Source: Straminergon stramineum (Eukaryota; Streptophyta; Bryopsida; Hypnales; Calliergonaceae). Taken from it: 64,000 bases of DNA. The notes below the pieces were generated by a model. The model made no database searches. It was not told the DNA's origin and saw only the letters and a program-made list of their open reading frames with translations. Both the position numbers and the translations under genes were made by a program. This document shows positions 1 to 10,285 of this stretch, piece after piece (position 1 is the first letter of the stretch; the number at the start of each line of letters is the position of its first letter). Location: positions 21,951,350 through 22,015,349 of the forward strand of contig OY987271.1 of NCBI GenBank assembly GCA_963920665.1, given 5' to 3'.

Positions 1-330
1 ACATGCATAGCAACATACTCTTTCATTATATTTTATCTCCAGTTTCGAAATGAAAAATGTTTTTCCTCCAACAGAGCCGTTGTCACATGCAGATGTGCAT
101 GTGAACATTTGAGCATATGAAATTTTCAAAACGTTCTTTCTTTCAGTCTGAATTTCCAGATCGTTTCAAGACTACTGCACCTTGGTGTCAAATTGGAATC
201 AATATTACGGTAGAAACCATAACTGATATTGAACTCTATGTTTACTGGTTTGAATACTAAACCTATGCTTAAGACTACCTTTGATTTTATCTAAGAATCC
301 TATCCCATTTGCTCAAATTCCTGTTACAAA

Positions 331-541
331 CAATGGTGCTAGTGTGTGAGCATGAAAATGCAAGCATGTGAGCCTTGAGCATATGTATAACTAGATATAC
401 CACAACTGTAGAAGGTGTTTATAACATAAACACCTATAATATAGGTATCTATAACATAGCTCCACTATAATCATGGAAGGTTTCTATTATATACACACAT
501 ATAATATAGGTGTATAATCTTCTAGGCTCACATAGCAGCGA
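331..541. repeat. Fold-back MITE-like repeat, copy 1 (GTGCTAG family)
   Basis: AT-rich unit starting near GTGCTAGTGTGTGAGCAT and ending with an inverted, partly degraded counterpart (GGCTCACATAGCAGC). The middle is a run of near-palindromic ATATAGGTRT / TATAACATA words. A second copy lies at about 20,031-20,274, where the right end is the clear inverse of this left end (ATGCTCACATGCTAGCAC). Ends are approximate and no target duplication was resolved. Confidence 0.5.
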
Positions 542-668
542 CCCTTACAATTGAAGTGTAGGGTAGTTAATGATGGAATGTTGTTAGCATCTACAAAAAT
601 ATTTTACAAATTATAGATGGTCCAATTACTAATATTCTTGTTATATTCAATTGTAAATTTGAATGAAT

Positions 669-1245
669 TTAACCCTTGAATGTGTAGATTCATCTCCGAA
701 ATTGACAATTTGGGAAAAAATTCATTATAAAATGCTATTTGGAAGCATATTTTGGAAGTGGTATACAAATAAAAGTTGTAGATTCCATTTGTACGGTTAG
801 ATTCACTAATTCTATCACCAATATTTTTTTTATAAATTTTGAAAGGAAAATTTCAAAATTCCTCCTAAATTTGATTACAAGAAAAATATTATCATTTTCT
901 TGAGTAAAATTCATTGGAATGGATTTAGAACAAGGTTCTCTTTACATGGTGACTTTTTGAAATTTTTGTGTTTTTAAAATCTATGGCCTCAGTTTGGCAA
1001 ATCCAGTTTTGAACTAAAGTCAATGCAATTTTGTCTTGGTCAACCACTTGACATACCTAAACATTGATAATTTTAGAAAAACATGTACTCAAGTAACACC
1101 AAATCCAACCCTTCAATAGAACAATAACTTGATAAAGTATCTCTACAAATAAGAATAACTTTCATTTAAGCAATTACAAGGATGAAACTTGAGTTTCAAT
1201 CTTTTCCTCGTTCTAAAAATGGACATTGGAGCACTTAGGGGTTAA
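669..1245. mobile_element. TTAA-flanked MITE (piggyBac-like ends), 577 bp
   Basis: Begins TTAACCCTTGAATG and ends GCACTTAGGGGTTAA, so the ends are inverted copies of TTAACCCYTNAA and both carry the tetranucleotide TTAA. There is no coding capacity inside. The terminal layout is the same as the elements at 17,072, 54,222 and 59,236, but the interior is not obviously related to them. The TTAA duplication and CCC-type ends are known hallmarks of the piggyBac superfamily; the assignment is inferred because no transposase is present. Confidence 0.6.
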
Positions 1246-1351
1246 TATTTGAAAGATTGGAAGAAGACTTGTGCTTTATACAAGTAGGAGCCTAGGAGGC
1301 ATGACAATCCATATGGGATATGTCATAACTTAGTAATTGCAAGTTTACCAA

Positions 1352-1665
1352 AACTTTGAACCCCATTTAAGCATAGTAATTCAATTTTCTTTCAAAAAAC
1401 TTTCAACAAAAACATATAGGGATTTATGTTGCTTTCCAATTCCAAAAATCTGTGATTTGCATCATTCCATCAAAAGTTTTGGACACAAAGAGAGAATGAA
1501 AATGAACCTCCGTGCCCCTCTTTGAACTTTCTCCATAACTTTCTAATGAAAGATTCAAATAACAAATAGTTTTTTGGAGATAGAAAATAACTTGAATCCC
1601 CCACATTTTTCTAGTAGAATAAATTTTGAATTTTTTTGTAACTATGTTAAAATGAGGTTCAAAGT
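1352..1665. repeat. Inverted-repeat element, copy 1 (CCTCATTTTRACATAGT family)
   Basis: Arms at about 1,352-1,385 and 1,635-1,665 are inverted copies (ACTTTGAACCYCATTT..CATAGT). The enclosed segment contains a CAAAAGTTTTGGACA word that recurs in the related element at 51,494-51,869. Open frames over this region are on both strands and look like chance products of the inverted repeat. No target duplication was identified. Confidence 0.45.
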
Positions 1666-1689
1666 TCAACTCAATTCTCAACTTCTACA

Positions 1690-4600
1690 TTTTTTGTAGA
1701 AGTAGTGGAAGCTTTGCCCTTAATCAAAATTATCCTATATTGATAGTATGCTTGCAATGCATTTAGCTAAAGACTCCATTCCCATTGTACTCAACGTAAT
1801 TTTGTTGTATGCAAGACTCTATTAGAGTTTAGTTTGGCATCCATTTGTGATATCAAAGAGATTAAGATTAATACATCATTGTTGCAATTGTTTTTAATGA
1901 ATTTTGTTATTGGCAACAAATATATTAGTTCTTATGAGCTTCTTGTAGAAGTAATACAATTTTATACAATATACACTTTTGGAGCTAGATTTGTACTAAT
2001 AAATGAAACCTCTTTTTTTTTATATCAACTCCTTGATCTTTAGTTGATGCAAAATTGGTCCTTATAGTTTTGTTTTCTATCAACCTTCAAGCATGGCTTT
2101 TATAATCTTATGGTTTGCCATGCTACCAATTGCTTGCCAATGGGATTTGAAGTCAGTTAACCCTTAAAGAACATATCACATTCACCCTTGGCAAACTTCA
2201 TAAGTTTTCTATATTAAAATACATATTTCAAAATTCTAATTTTTTTATATAATAATATATATCTCAAATTTATCTTTATTTTTTTTAATTAATAATATGA
2301 AATAAAATTTTATATGATTTTTAAAAAAATCATTAGAAAAATTATTTAAAATATAAAAATGCTTAAATAGTATCAATTTGTTAAAAACAAATAGAGATAA
2401 TAATGACAAACATCGTGAATTTGAAGTTTTTTTTATTCTATTTTCAAAGCATCACAAAAATTCTAATTTAATTTTTTTGAAAAATATAAAATGGAACAAA
2501 AAATAGACTATTGAAGCTACATTTTCTTAGTAAATTTGTTAAATATTTTAAAAAAAGAATTATGTAAAAATTTTGGTTTAACTTTCAAAATGTTCCTTAG
2601 ACTTGAAAAGTCCTTTAAGGATTACAATGGGTAATTGATGATTTTTAGTTTGTTATAGTTCATTTTTGTACAAAACTTAAAGGATGGTACAATGATAGTC
2701 CTCCATAGCTAGCAAGGTTGTTGAGGATTGCACACTTTCTATTGGAGTTGCCTAGTTAAAGTGGTCATTGTAAATGGGGTACAATACTCTTATAAATTGC
2801 CTAGACAATATACTTCAGCCTTGGATATTTCTAAATTGTAACTAGATTTTGGCAAATTAATTGTTTCATTGTGCTCAAATATACAAAATTAGTCTACGTA
2901 AGAGAGTTAAATATAAAAATTTAGTTAAAATATAAAAATATCCATTTGCAAAAATTGATATGGGACACAATATTATTGAACTTTCTATAGACTAAATTTT
3001 ATTACTTAGTAACATTTTCCTTAATGTGAAAGGGGTACATATGGTTGTTTCCTATAAGTATATGCAATTAAAATTTTATTACCAATGTATTTCAATCAAT
3101 TATCATCTAAACTAACTATGAAAATTAAATGAAAAAACACTAAAAATAGAATTTTGGTTTTTTGAAATTGATATTTGGCATGCTTGATTGAGATTGCATT
3201 AGAATCCCATGTCAATGATATTTAGAAATAAATGAGAATTATAGTTTACATTCTCTGAATACCATAGTTAGCAATTGTAAGTATATTAATCCCTATTTTA
3301 TTGTCAACATGCTATGTTTATTTGTCCATTTGTTAAGCATTGGCAAATTTATTAGGAAATACACAAATTTGGATCCTTGCCTAAAATGTACAACCCTATT
3401 CACGATGGTCTAGGTTTGATTTTGAATATACATAGTTTTAGCACTTTGAAAATTTATAGTATATTTGTACAATGTCCAAAGAATGCACTTTAATTAAGAG
3501 AATCTCGAATCCCCTTTAAACTACCAACAAGATTCAATAAAAACATTTATATTTTAATAGTAGGAGCCATATCAAATACTTATTCCAACAATTATAGGTG
3601 TTGTGACCTTATTGTACAATGTTCAATGTTGTATGCCAACAATTATGTATAGTGTAATGAATTGAATGGAGTTGCACTATAAGAGGTTTTGTTTGGTAAG
3701 CAACCAATAACTACATTGCCTTCCCTTCTAGTAGCAAGTCCTAGGAGGAATATATATATATATATATATAATCTTTGTTTTATTTTCATAAGAACTTGAA
3801 AATATGCTACAAAGTTGTGTAATAATGGAAGTTAATTGTAAAACCTTGCTAAACCTGTCCATTAAAATTCCTTGAAACCAAATTTTGGCTTTTGCTGTCT
3901 TGGGTAAGTTGTAAACAAAATAAAGATTATATTTTGTATTTTTCATTTTCATAGACCAATAGATTTTTCATTATCTTTCTGAAAATATATAATTTATCAA
4001 GGTTTTGATTCATTATATCAAAATCATGAAAATTTCATTTATTGAGCCTAAACCTCTCATTTTGGTTTCTATCAAGGAGCTCTAGGTGTGCCTTTATGGC
4101 TCAAAATTGCCAAAAGGCTGAATGGGGGTTGCTAAAATATAAGATTGTTTTAATCATAGAATCTATGAATTTTGTCCACTTTTTAAAGATTTTCTCCACA
4201 GGGTTTTAGTTGATTTAATCTCCAATTTGATTGGTCAGATTTGAATATAAATATAAAATTTTGTTTGATTGTTTTTGCAAATTTACTAGTATTGAAGTAG
4301 TGAATCAATCTTGAAGTGCCTATGCATCTACATCTTGGCTATGGAAAAATCCAAAATGAAATTCAACAATAAAAATTGATCCAGATCAATCCAACAGAAT
4401 AATGTAGATGTCAAAGTTTTAAAATTTAAGTTTACAATATTAAACCCTAATTTTTTTTCATGTTTAGAGGCCCAAAATTGCTTCAAAATACTTGTCTCCA
4501 AAGCAAAGGCAAAATCTTCATTGATATCTATTTTTAAGCAAATTCAACTAAGGGATCCTTTGTTTAACTTGTTCAAGTACATTGTCCTAAAATTTTAGAG

Positions 4601-5386
4601 TGAATATCTTCACCAATTGCAAGTTCAAAGTGCCTAAACTTCAAAATGTAGGCTTTTCTAGCCCTTTGAAAAGATGAAGTTATGTCTTTCAACATTTTTT
4701 GGAAAAAACTCATATGTCCCATAACTTGAACATTTTAACCACAAGTTGAAAAATGGATGGAAAACATATGAGAATTATTTTTAACAAAAACAATTTCATA
4801 TTCGTTATAAAAAATTGTAAAGTAGAAGGTGTTATTGAATGAAAGATAAAACTAATATGTTAATACCTTTTAGAAGATCTGAGAATTGATAATTCTAATG
4901 GTGAGAATTTTCTAATAAAAATTCCTGTCATTTTAAAAATTTAAAAATTTTAAAAATTGAGAGCAAAAGATGACTTTAAATGTTTTTTCCACCTCAATTG
5001 CTTGCAAAATAAAACTCCTTATAACTTTTTCCTCAGTATTCAGGATTTAGTGGTTCAAATGTTTTTGAGTAGGTATTAATATGTACAATACCTCAAAAAT
5101 AATTAATATTTTCTTAGAATGTATTTTCTGTTGCCCAATTTGATGATGAAGTTGGAAAAAAACTTATATTTTTTGCAATATATACTGGAATGATATATAA
5201 TATAACTTCATATGTAGATTATGATGAAGTCAATAAAGCTTGCTTAAGTTCTCAAAAAAACTAGAGTAGGCTCCTTGGTCCTTCAAGGGTTAATTCCAAT
5301 TGATTGATAAAAAAAAATCTTTTTTGATAATTAGATAGGAATTAAAAAATATGTGAAGGTCAAGGTATCTTTCATGAATATTTACT
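1690..5386. other. AT-rich intergenic DNA without genes
   Basis: No coding exon pattern is visible on either strand. A short hairpin CTTCTACATTTTTTGTAGAAG lies near 1,683. A TTAACCCTTAAAG terminus at 2,157 and a CCTTCAAGGGTTAA terminus ending at 5,293 could be the two ends of one 3.1-kb TTAA element, but no internal evidence links them. A (TA)n run lies at about 3,750-3,770. Confidence 0.6.
2820..3480 (+). repeat. Dispersed repeat, copy 1 (related to 15,330-15,830)
   Basis: Diverged copy of the repeat seen at about 15,330-15,830. Shared landmarks in order are TTTGGCAAANTAATTG, TTTCAATCAATTATCAT, TTTGGYATGYTTGATTG.ATTGCA, a TATAGT..GTA segment and TTTGTCCATTT. Partial inverted material from the same family lies at 14,776-15,013. 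It has no coding capacity and its ends are undefined. Confidence 0.45.
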
Positions 5387-6043
5387 TTTACCCCCCAAAT
5401 GCTCAAGGCCTTTTTTGAGCTTCTTAAAATTTGCTCTAAATTGAACAAAAGCCCAACATTTTGATAAGTTTTATCAATTTTTTAAAATTGTAATTGTACA
5501 AATTCAAACGAGAGAAGTTATTGATCATATGTGAAAAGAAAACACAACTTAAAATATCATTTATGAATTGAAAGATTTTAATGTTTGATCATGAGGTGTT
5601 AAAACTATGAAAGTGGTTTGAAGTCTTTTAATCCTCTTTTCACATGCCAAATCTGAAAAATTAGTCACCAAAAAAATATGAGGTTAAAGGGCCTAAGATG
5701 CATAACCCCAATCAAATTATGGCTTTTCAAAATGTACTCTACAATTTTTTTAAATGAATTTCTAATGTGATTTTAGCTCCAAGATCTAGTGTATTTGAGG
5801 CTCATTTCCAATAACCCTCAATCCTATAAAATCAGGATTTGCAATGGACACCCATGCACAAAATCTTTATTAGAAAAATCATAATCATTAATTTTCAATT
5901 TCAAATTTTTGATGCTAAATCTAGACTTCAAAATGAATTTTTCAAAAATATTATTTACTAGGAACAATAAATTTCTAAGGTTTTATTTAACTTCAAAGCA
6001 TTATTGACAACAAATTTTGGTGCCTCAAGCACTTAGGGGTTAA
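5387..6043 (+). mobile_element. TTAA MITE family A, copy 1 (657 bp)
   Basis: Starts TTTACCCCCCAAATG (left TTAA decayed to TTTA) and ends CAAGCACTTAGGGGTTAA. It aligns along its whole length with the element at 17,072-17,705: both have CTTCTTAAAATTTGCTCTAAATTGAAC near the left end and TTTGAAGTCTTTNAATCCTCTTT.CACATG further in. Similarity is high by eye, with small indels. It is non-autonomous. Confidence 0.7.
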
Positions 6044-6657
6044 TACTATTAATTATACTATAAACCAAAAACCAAAGAAGAATTTTGTTTTATGTGGTTG
6101 ATCCGTTGATGTATAAACAAAAATTAAAATTTTGGACGTGCATTTTAGTTAAAGTTTTTAAAATATAATTTGAGACCATAGAGAAGCTGTGATGCATTTT
6201 GTATAAGTTTTTTTTAGTGTTTTGGGCACAAAAGATCAATTTTTAGACATTAAAAATACTAGCGATTCAACTGCCATTTGAAGGAAATAATATGAAGATT
6301 TGTATTCACAAAATTGGCCATCTTTGTAGGGTTTAAAATTTTTTAAACTTTTAACATAGCTTTCTACTATGATAAAATTACAAGTCACACAACCATTGAT
6401 GCTACTAATTCTTGAATGTCAATTTAACACAATTGTTTAATATATTCATAACACTATTCATTCAATAGTTACAAAGAAATAAGTTTTAAATTTTCTTCAT
6501 TAAAAAATAAATTGATCCCTGGCTTATGTTTTATTCTACATAATTTTGAAATCAATAAAGGTGTGCACCCTTTAATTAGAGACCTTGTCTAAACTTTTAA
6601 CCATTTAAAATTGAAGTGATATAGATTTGTAACCTTATCATTGAAGTTGATCTACAG

Positions 6658-6934
6658 TAACTACACCCAAAAGCGTCCAAATAAGCAATCCATCATAGTT
6701 TCCATTATTATATTGCAAAACTTATTGGAGGGTCTTGTTGGAAGTTAAAAAGAGATTCTAGATTCTCTTATTATGCATTTTTTGGACACTATATGAATAA
6801 ACTATGAATTTTCAAAGTCTTCATAATAGGTGTTTCTAGAACTGACCCTAAATTCTCATGAATAAAGGGAGTATATTTTAGACAAGAATATGTAGGGGTT
6901 GATTTTAGAAAGAGGATGCTTTTGGGTGTAGTTA
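6658..6934. mobile_element. 277-bp MITE with 21-bp terminal inverted repeats
   Basis: The left end TAACTACACCCAAAAGCGTCC is matched at the right end by its reverse complement with one mismatch (GGATGCTTTTGGGTGTAGTTA). The interior shares a stretch (AGATTCTAGATTCTCTTA.. then ..AAACTATGAAT..) with about 29,780-29,940, which is therefore another, poorly preserved copy. Superfamily unknown; no convincing target duplication. Confidence 0.6.
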
Positions 6935-7654
6935 TCTTATCCTAATTAAGTTGAACAAAATGGCTAGAATACCTTGTGTTCGCATTCAAATACCCCCATC
7001 GTTGGTAAATAATCCAATACAAATTTATAAATATTGTAATCCAAGATTTAGAAATAAATTCAATACAAAAATTGAACATTGCTAAATCAAAATCATACAT
7101 AATTTTTTGGTTCATCTATTTTACAAGTATAATTGAGTAGTTTATAGTATTCCTACAAATATTTAATTAAACAACTGCATTAAGGATATTTTAGAAATTG
7201 TATCGTGATCCTAGTTTAAGTAGTAGTTTGCTGTAATTCCGACCCTCTTCTTCAGACTATCCCTAGCCAAGGTCTGAAATTAATGGACATTAAGAGGTTG
7301 TAAAATGGATAAGTGCTAAGCATTGAATGTTGTGTCAATGATGTCAGAGCAGTTTAACATTTTTCAAATGTTCCTTTATACTTTGCTAGTGGATGGAATA
7401 AGAGCCAAGGTGGTTCCATTTCTGAAATGTTTACCTGAATTCAAAAAACATTCCCCCACAACTTTGAATGCTAATATTTTCCAATTTGTACAGTCAAACT
7501 TGATAAAATTTTTTACCATGTGATCTCGTACAAGTATAGTACAAGATCCTATGGTTAGATTTTTTAATTTAGATTTTTTTTCTTGAATGAATGCAATAGA
7601 AATGACAATTTCAAGTGATTTTTGTCAAAAAATAGGCCTTGGCCCTTTAAGAGT

Positions 7655-7983
7655 TAAGTTTAGTAAAGGTCACATTTTGAAACCCTGTCTATTACTTTTT
7701 GTATGCTGCAATGCTTGTTTCTAGTGAAGCCATATCTTTTTTCGAACTATGCATGTGTGGGTTTTGTAAGGCCTACGATCATAAATAGGTACTTATGACA
7801 AAATTCTTTAGAAATTCATAAGTAATTCCAAAATGCTCCGAAAAATATGAAACCACTTGGGTTAGATTCCACATCAATTTTTCTTCAAGTGAAAAATAAG
7901 AAAAAAAATAATTTCGTTTATTTGAGAACTATTGAAAAGGCCAACCAACCCTTAAAAGGTTGCTTTAAGAGCAGACTACCTTA
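7655..7983 (+). repeat. Dispersed repeat family B, copy 1
   Basis: Ends with GGTTGCTTTAAGAGCAGACTACCTTA. Inside it has ATTCATAAGTAATTCCAAA and AAATATGAAACCACTTGG. Related copies are at about 19,650-19,853 (same strand) and 36,928-37,230 (opposite strand). The CTACCTTA terminus resembles that of the MITE at 40,664-41,042. A separate TTAA-type terminus (CCTTTAAGAGTTAA) ends at 7,657, just at its left edge. Confidence 0.55.
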
Positions 7984-8054
7984 GTAATGTTTGCAAGACA
8001 ATCTTAGATTATCATAGAATGCATAGATTGTTACCTTGCCAGCGTAGTCACAAA

Positions 8055-8307
8055 GGCCAGGGTGGATTCACCCCTCGCTCATCCCCAAGTAAAAACCCTG
8101 AAATTTTTTATTTTTCACACATGATAAAATACGCAAATTTTGAATTCATATTTGCAATCAGAGGCCCCAAATTAGCTAGGTGAGGTAGAGAAGATAAATT
8201 AATGAAGCACAAAATAGGGGGTCTTTTTTTTTACATGCACCCTGCAATGACTTTTGGGGGGGGGGGGGGGGGCAGGGACGAGCGAGGGGGGTCAATCCAC
8301 CCCGGCC
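8055..8307. mobile_element. 253-bp MITE with 8-bp target duplication, beside the PX gene leader
   Basis: Termini GGCCAGGGTGGATTCACCCC and, inverted, GGGTCAATCCACCCCGGCC are near-perfect inverted repeats, continuing inward with CTCGCTC / GAGCGAG. GTCACAAA (8,047-8,054) and GTCACAAG (8,308-8,315) flank it, an 8-bp duplication with one mismatch that suggests hAT-like insertion. A run of 17 G lies at 8,256-8,272 inside it. It abuts the GC-rich start of the downstream gene, so it could have added promoter sequence. Confidence 0.65.
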
Positions 8308-8315
8308 GTCACAAG

Positions 8316-10285
8316 TGGAAGGCCGTCATGACTGCCGGTCCTCGTTGCGGCCCGATGTGCAGCCGGCACACCATAAGCCACGCAGGGCTCGCAATCGCCA
8401 AATTCTGGGAGTGAGCTCGCTCCATTGTATTAGCTACAGCGGCTGCAACGCCGAAATTCATCGCCTCGCTTTGTCCGCTTATTCCGCTATAGGTTCAATG
8501 GGGGGCAGGACCCCCTGTGCCACATCGGTTGAATCTTACTCCTCCGCCACTCCACCCAGCAGCTTGCGCCTGCTTCTCCCTCGCACACACCCTGTCCCTC
8601 CCTCGTATCTACTTCTGGCATTTCCCGTCTCCTTCGCAGGAATTTAATTTTGCATCGGTGATTCTTCCGCCACCCTCTTTCACCTGGATTAAGGAGCTTC
8701 TTCTGGCGATTTTTGTGTTTGCCATGCAATTAGGGTTTGCAGAGTCGACAGAGAACTGGATTCGTCGATTGGGTCCTGTTCGTATAGCTGGTTAGACTTC
8801 ATCTGAATCGTTGAATGCTGAGTAAAGTGGGGTGGGATTTCGCACTCTTGATTTTGTTTTTCGAGTTTCTGGGAGGATTTGGGTCTCGGGCATGTCCTGT
8901 AGGGCTTATTGCGCGTCGGTATGCTGGAGAGATTTGAGGTAGCGAATACTTGTCGCTTCCTAATGCTTGTGCACTTAAATCATCGGAAAAATGATGAGGT
9001 TTTATTGCACTTTTGAACACTCGGTAGCAGTGGAATTACTTTATTTGTCTCGATCGTGGTTCGTGGTTCGGAAAAATTCAGACCCTCACGAAACCCAAGG
9101 AATTCATTGCTATAGTGCAAGGGCTGCACTGATGTTGAGCTTGTCTCTTGGAGGATATGATTGTTGGTTGCACAATTGAAGCTTTTTTCGAAGCATTTAG
9201 AATTCTGTAGGGAAGAATCCGTTGGGTGTACAAACCAAGAAGACATTAGGGTTTTGGCTTTCGGACGTGCTCAAGGTTCTTCTCAAGTTGGAGCTCTCAA
9301 GTTTAATGAAGTTGGGTGTATATGTGTGTATTTTGCTTAGGAACAGAAAGCTGGATAGTGCATCTGGAATCGTGCTGACCAGTTGCAGCTAGTATTGCTC
9401 CTGCAATGCTTGTTTTCAAGGTCTTCGAGGGTTGTGTGAAGGAAATTTAGGAATTCTATTTTGTTTTCACTCCTATCGGTGTCTCAGATCTTTGTGGCAC
9501 AGCCTTTGACGCCTGAAGCAGCAGCTATGTTGCGGCGAATGTTGTACAATTTCCCGGGGTGAACATTGTAGGACTGGTTGTGGCTGCGACACGGTAGCCT
9601 CAGTCTATGATCTTCGAATTTCTTTTGATGAGACTTCCTGCTCTTATTTAGGGTTAGTCATGTGCATTTTGTGTTTATCCTAACTACCCTCGTCTTGATG
9701 TGCAGGTCTCTTCTCTCGCTGGCGCCTGAACGTAAGCAGGATACTAGGAGATGCTTCAATAGCCAATAGATTCAATTTTTCTTCTGCAAGGTTATGGGAG
9801 TAAGTTCAAATGCGGCGCATCAGGATATTTTTCCCTCTCCTAGCTAATTGATGCGGACTTCGCAGAGAAGGCGCCTCCTGAAAGACAGTGGGACCGGTCT
9901 ATTTTTAAGGAAACCTTGACCTCCGGTGGGGTCTTCTACTTGCTGAGATAATCACGTAGCAGACACGATGCTAAACTTGCTTCATGAGCAACAACCTTAA
10001 TACCAGAAACAGCATGATATGAATTCTGTAAGGAGTTCGATCATCGCAAGTCATATGACCTTTGTTCGTGAACCTGAACTTACAGTAGTTAGGTTTAGGG
10101 TGTATGATTATCCTTTGCAATACAGAGATAAAATGCGGAGCAAGACTTTGGCAGTCACTCCATCTTCGAAGGATTTATCAATGTACAGGAGATGGTGTAC
10201 GGGCTTTCTAGTATTAGGATATGCCTTCTGTGTGGTAAAAGATGTTTGATATGATCAGCTTTGGACTAGCGGTGAAGGTGTAGAC
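8316..10285 (+). promoter_or_regulatory. GC-richer promoter and long leader of the PX gene
   Basis: Base composition changes from AT-rich intergenic DNA to markedly GC-richer, CpG-containing sequence at about 8,270-8,640, then stays intermediate up to the start codon at 10,286. This is consistent with a promoter and an unusually long, possibly spliced 5' leader. No TATA box or transcription start could be fixed. Several short open frames occur; the one at 10,019-10,249 is listed separately. In-frame stops (for example TGA at about 10,247) precede the chosen ATG. Confidence 0.5.
10019..10249 (+). CDS. Candidate upstream ORF, 76 aa
   Basis: ATG at 10,019 opens a 76-residue frame that terminates 36 bases before the main start codon at 10,286. 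It is not recognisable as any family and ends in a hydrophobic stretch. If it lies in the mature leader it would be expected to reduce translation of the main frame. Whether this segment is exonic cannot be told from sequence alone. Confidence 0.3.
   Translation: MNSVRSSIIASHMTFVREPELTVVRFRVYDYPLQYRDKMRSKTLAVTPSSKDLSMYRRWCTGFLVLGYAFCVVKDV

Noticed and set aside
1337..1681. Overlapping 62- and 85-aa frames on opposite strands with similar peptides
   Set aside because: They arise from the two arms of an inverted repeat; no codon bias, start context or family match.
8202..8795. Several overlapping frames in the GC-rich stretch before the PX gene
   Set aside because: Composition-driven open frames in a promoter/leader; none is conserved-looking or in frame with the main gene.
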